From Microcella sp. (GTDB lineage: Bacteria; Actinomycetota; Actinomycetes; Actinomycetales; Microbacteriaceae): a stretch of 12,634 nt of DNA. How positions within the stretch are numbered: position 1 is the stretch's first letter; each line of letters opens with the position of its first letter. The notes beneath the pieces were generated by a model. The model saw only the letters and a program-made list of their open reading frames with translations, was not told the DNA's origin and made no database searches. This document shows positions 12,408 through 12,634 of this stretch, in pieces. The stretch lies in NCBI GenBank assembly GCA_020216895.1, contig JAIWOM010000020.1, positions 1 through 12,634 of the forward strand, in the 5' to 3' direction. The position numbers and the translations under genes were made by a program.

Positions 12408-12634
12408 ATGAGCACGGTGACCCTCCCCCGCCTGCACTGGGGCCCCGCCGATTCCCCCCGACGCGCGCTGCTCGTGCACGGCCTCGGCTCGTCGGCGCAG
12501 ACGCAGTGGCGGCTGGCCGAAGGGCTCGCGGAGCGCGGCTGGTCGGCGACGGCCGTCGATCTGCGGGGGCACGGCGACGCGCCGCGGGTATCCCGCTACC
12601 GCATCGACGACATCGCGGCCGACCTGCTCGCGAC
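12408..12634 (+). CDS. Alpha/beta hydrolase, N-terminal part, cut by window edge
   Basis: The plus strand is open from the ATG at 12408 to the window edge (75 codons plus two bases). Residues 9-14 give a first strand LHWGPA. ALLVHGLGSSAQTQW (20-34) contains the HG-x-G-SS oxyanion-hole loop of alpha/beta hydrolases. WSATAVDLRGHGDAPR (45-60) is the next conserved strand with the D-x-RGHG motif, and YRIDDIAADLL matches the helix before the nucleophile elbow. The nucleophile Ser, the acid and the His lie beyond the window, so the enzyme type (esterase, lipase, haloperoxidase or other) is open. A TAGGGT -10 box 7 nt before the ATG supports the start. It diverges from the FMN reductase with 87 bp between them. 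Confidence 0.88.
   Translation, partial: MSTVTLPRLHWGPADSPRRALLVHGLGSSAQTQWRLAEGLAERGWSATAVDLRGHGDAPRVSRYRIDDIAADLLA

Noticed and set aside
12321..12572. An N-terminal extension of the FMN reductase to 12572
   Set aside because: The added sequence is Arg/Pro-rich shadow of the hydrolase gene, and the family starts at MSRVMIIIGS.

Overview
The window is high-GC DNA with strong G/C third-codon bias. Short TAnnnT -10 boxes sit 6-9 nt before several start codons, and the gene families fit an actinobacterium, most likely Microbacteriaceae (Micrococcales). This placement rests on composition and protein character, not on a search. I see no rRNA, tRNA, CRISPR array, insertion sequence or phage gene. 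It reads as ordinary chromosome with an unusually informative ribonucleotide reductase (RNR) locus.

Layout. Positions 1-803 hold two minus-strand regulators: a GntR/FadR-type gene cut by the left edge (1-348) and an ArsR-like winged-helix gene (381-803). Each is preceded by a striking inverted repeat: a perfect 18-bp palindrome at 352-369 and a 48-bp near-palindrome at 790-837. A G-run-rich promoter region (867-921) leads into a large plus-strand DEAH-box RNA helicase, hrpA (931-4914). Convergent to it is a YtcJ-like amidohydrolase (4930-6606, minus) that seems to have lost part of its barrel.

The minus-strand block 6660-10295 is a class I RNR operon in the order nrdA, a 32-residue ORF, nrdB. 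NrdA (828 aa) has the ATP cone and all catalytic cysteines and tyrosines but ends in a cysteine-free Ala/Pro/Gly tail. The next ORF overlaps its stop by one base and encodes a peptide ending Cys-Glu-Ser-Cys-Gln, which looks like the redox-active C-terminus missing from NrdA. NrdB has Phe at the usual radical tyrosine position, with a Glu-rich metal site spaced as in the class Ic (Mn/Fe) enzyme. The 262-bp region upstream carries two NrdR boxes 32 bp apart, three DnaA-box-like sites and a terminator-like hairpin inside the nrdA leader. This points to layered control of deoxynucleotide synthesis.

Divergent from nrdA is an MFS transporter (10558-11763). It converges on an NADPH-dependent FMN reductase (11760-12320, minus), and the two share one CTAG as both stop codons. 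The right edge cuts an alpha/beta hydrolase (from 12408, plus).

The strongest candidate for something undescribed is the split RNR large subunit, with its redox tail as a separate translationally coupled mini-protein next to a tyrosine-less small subunit.
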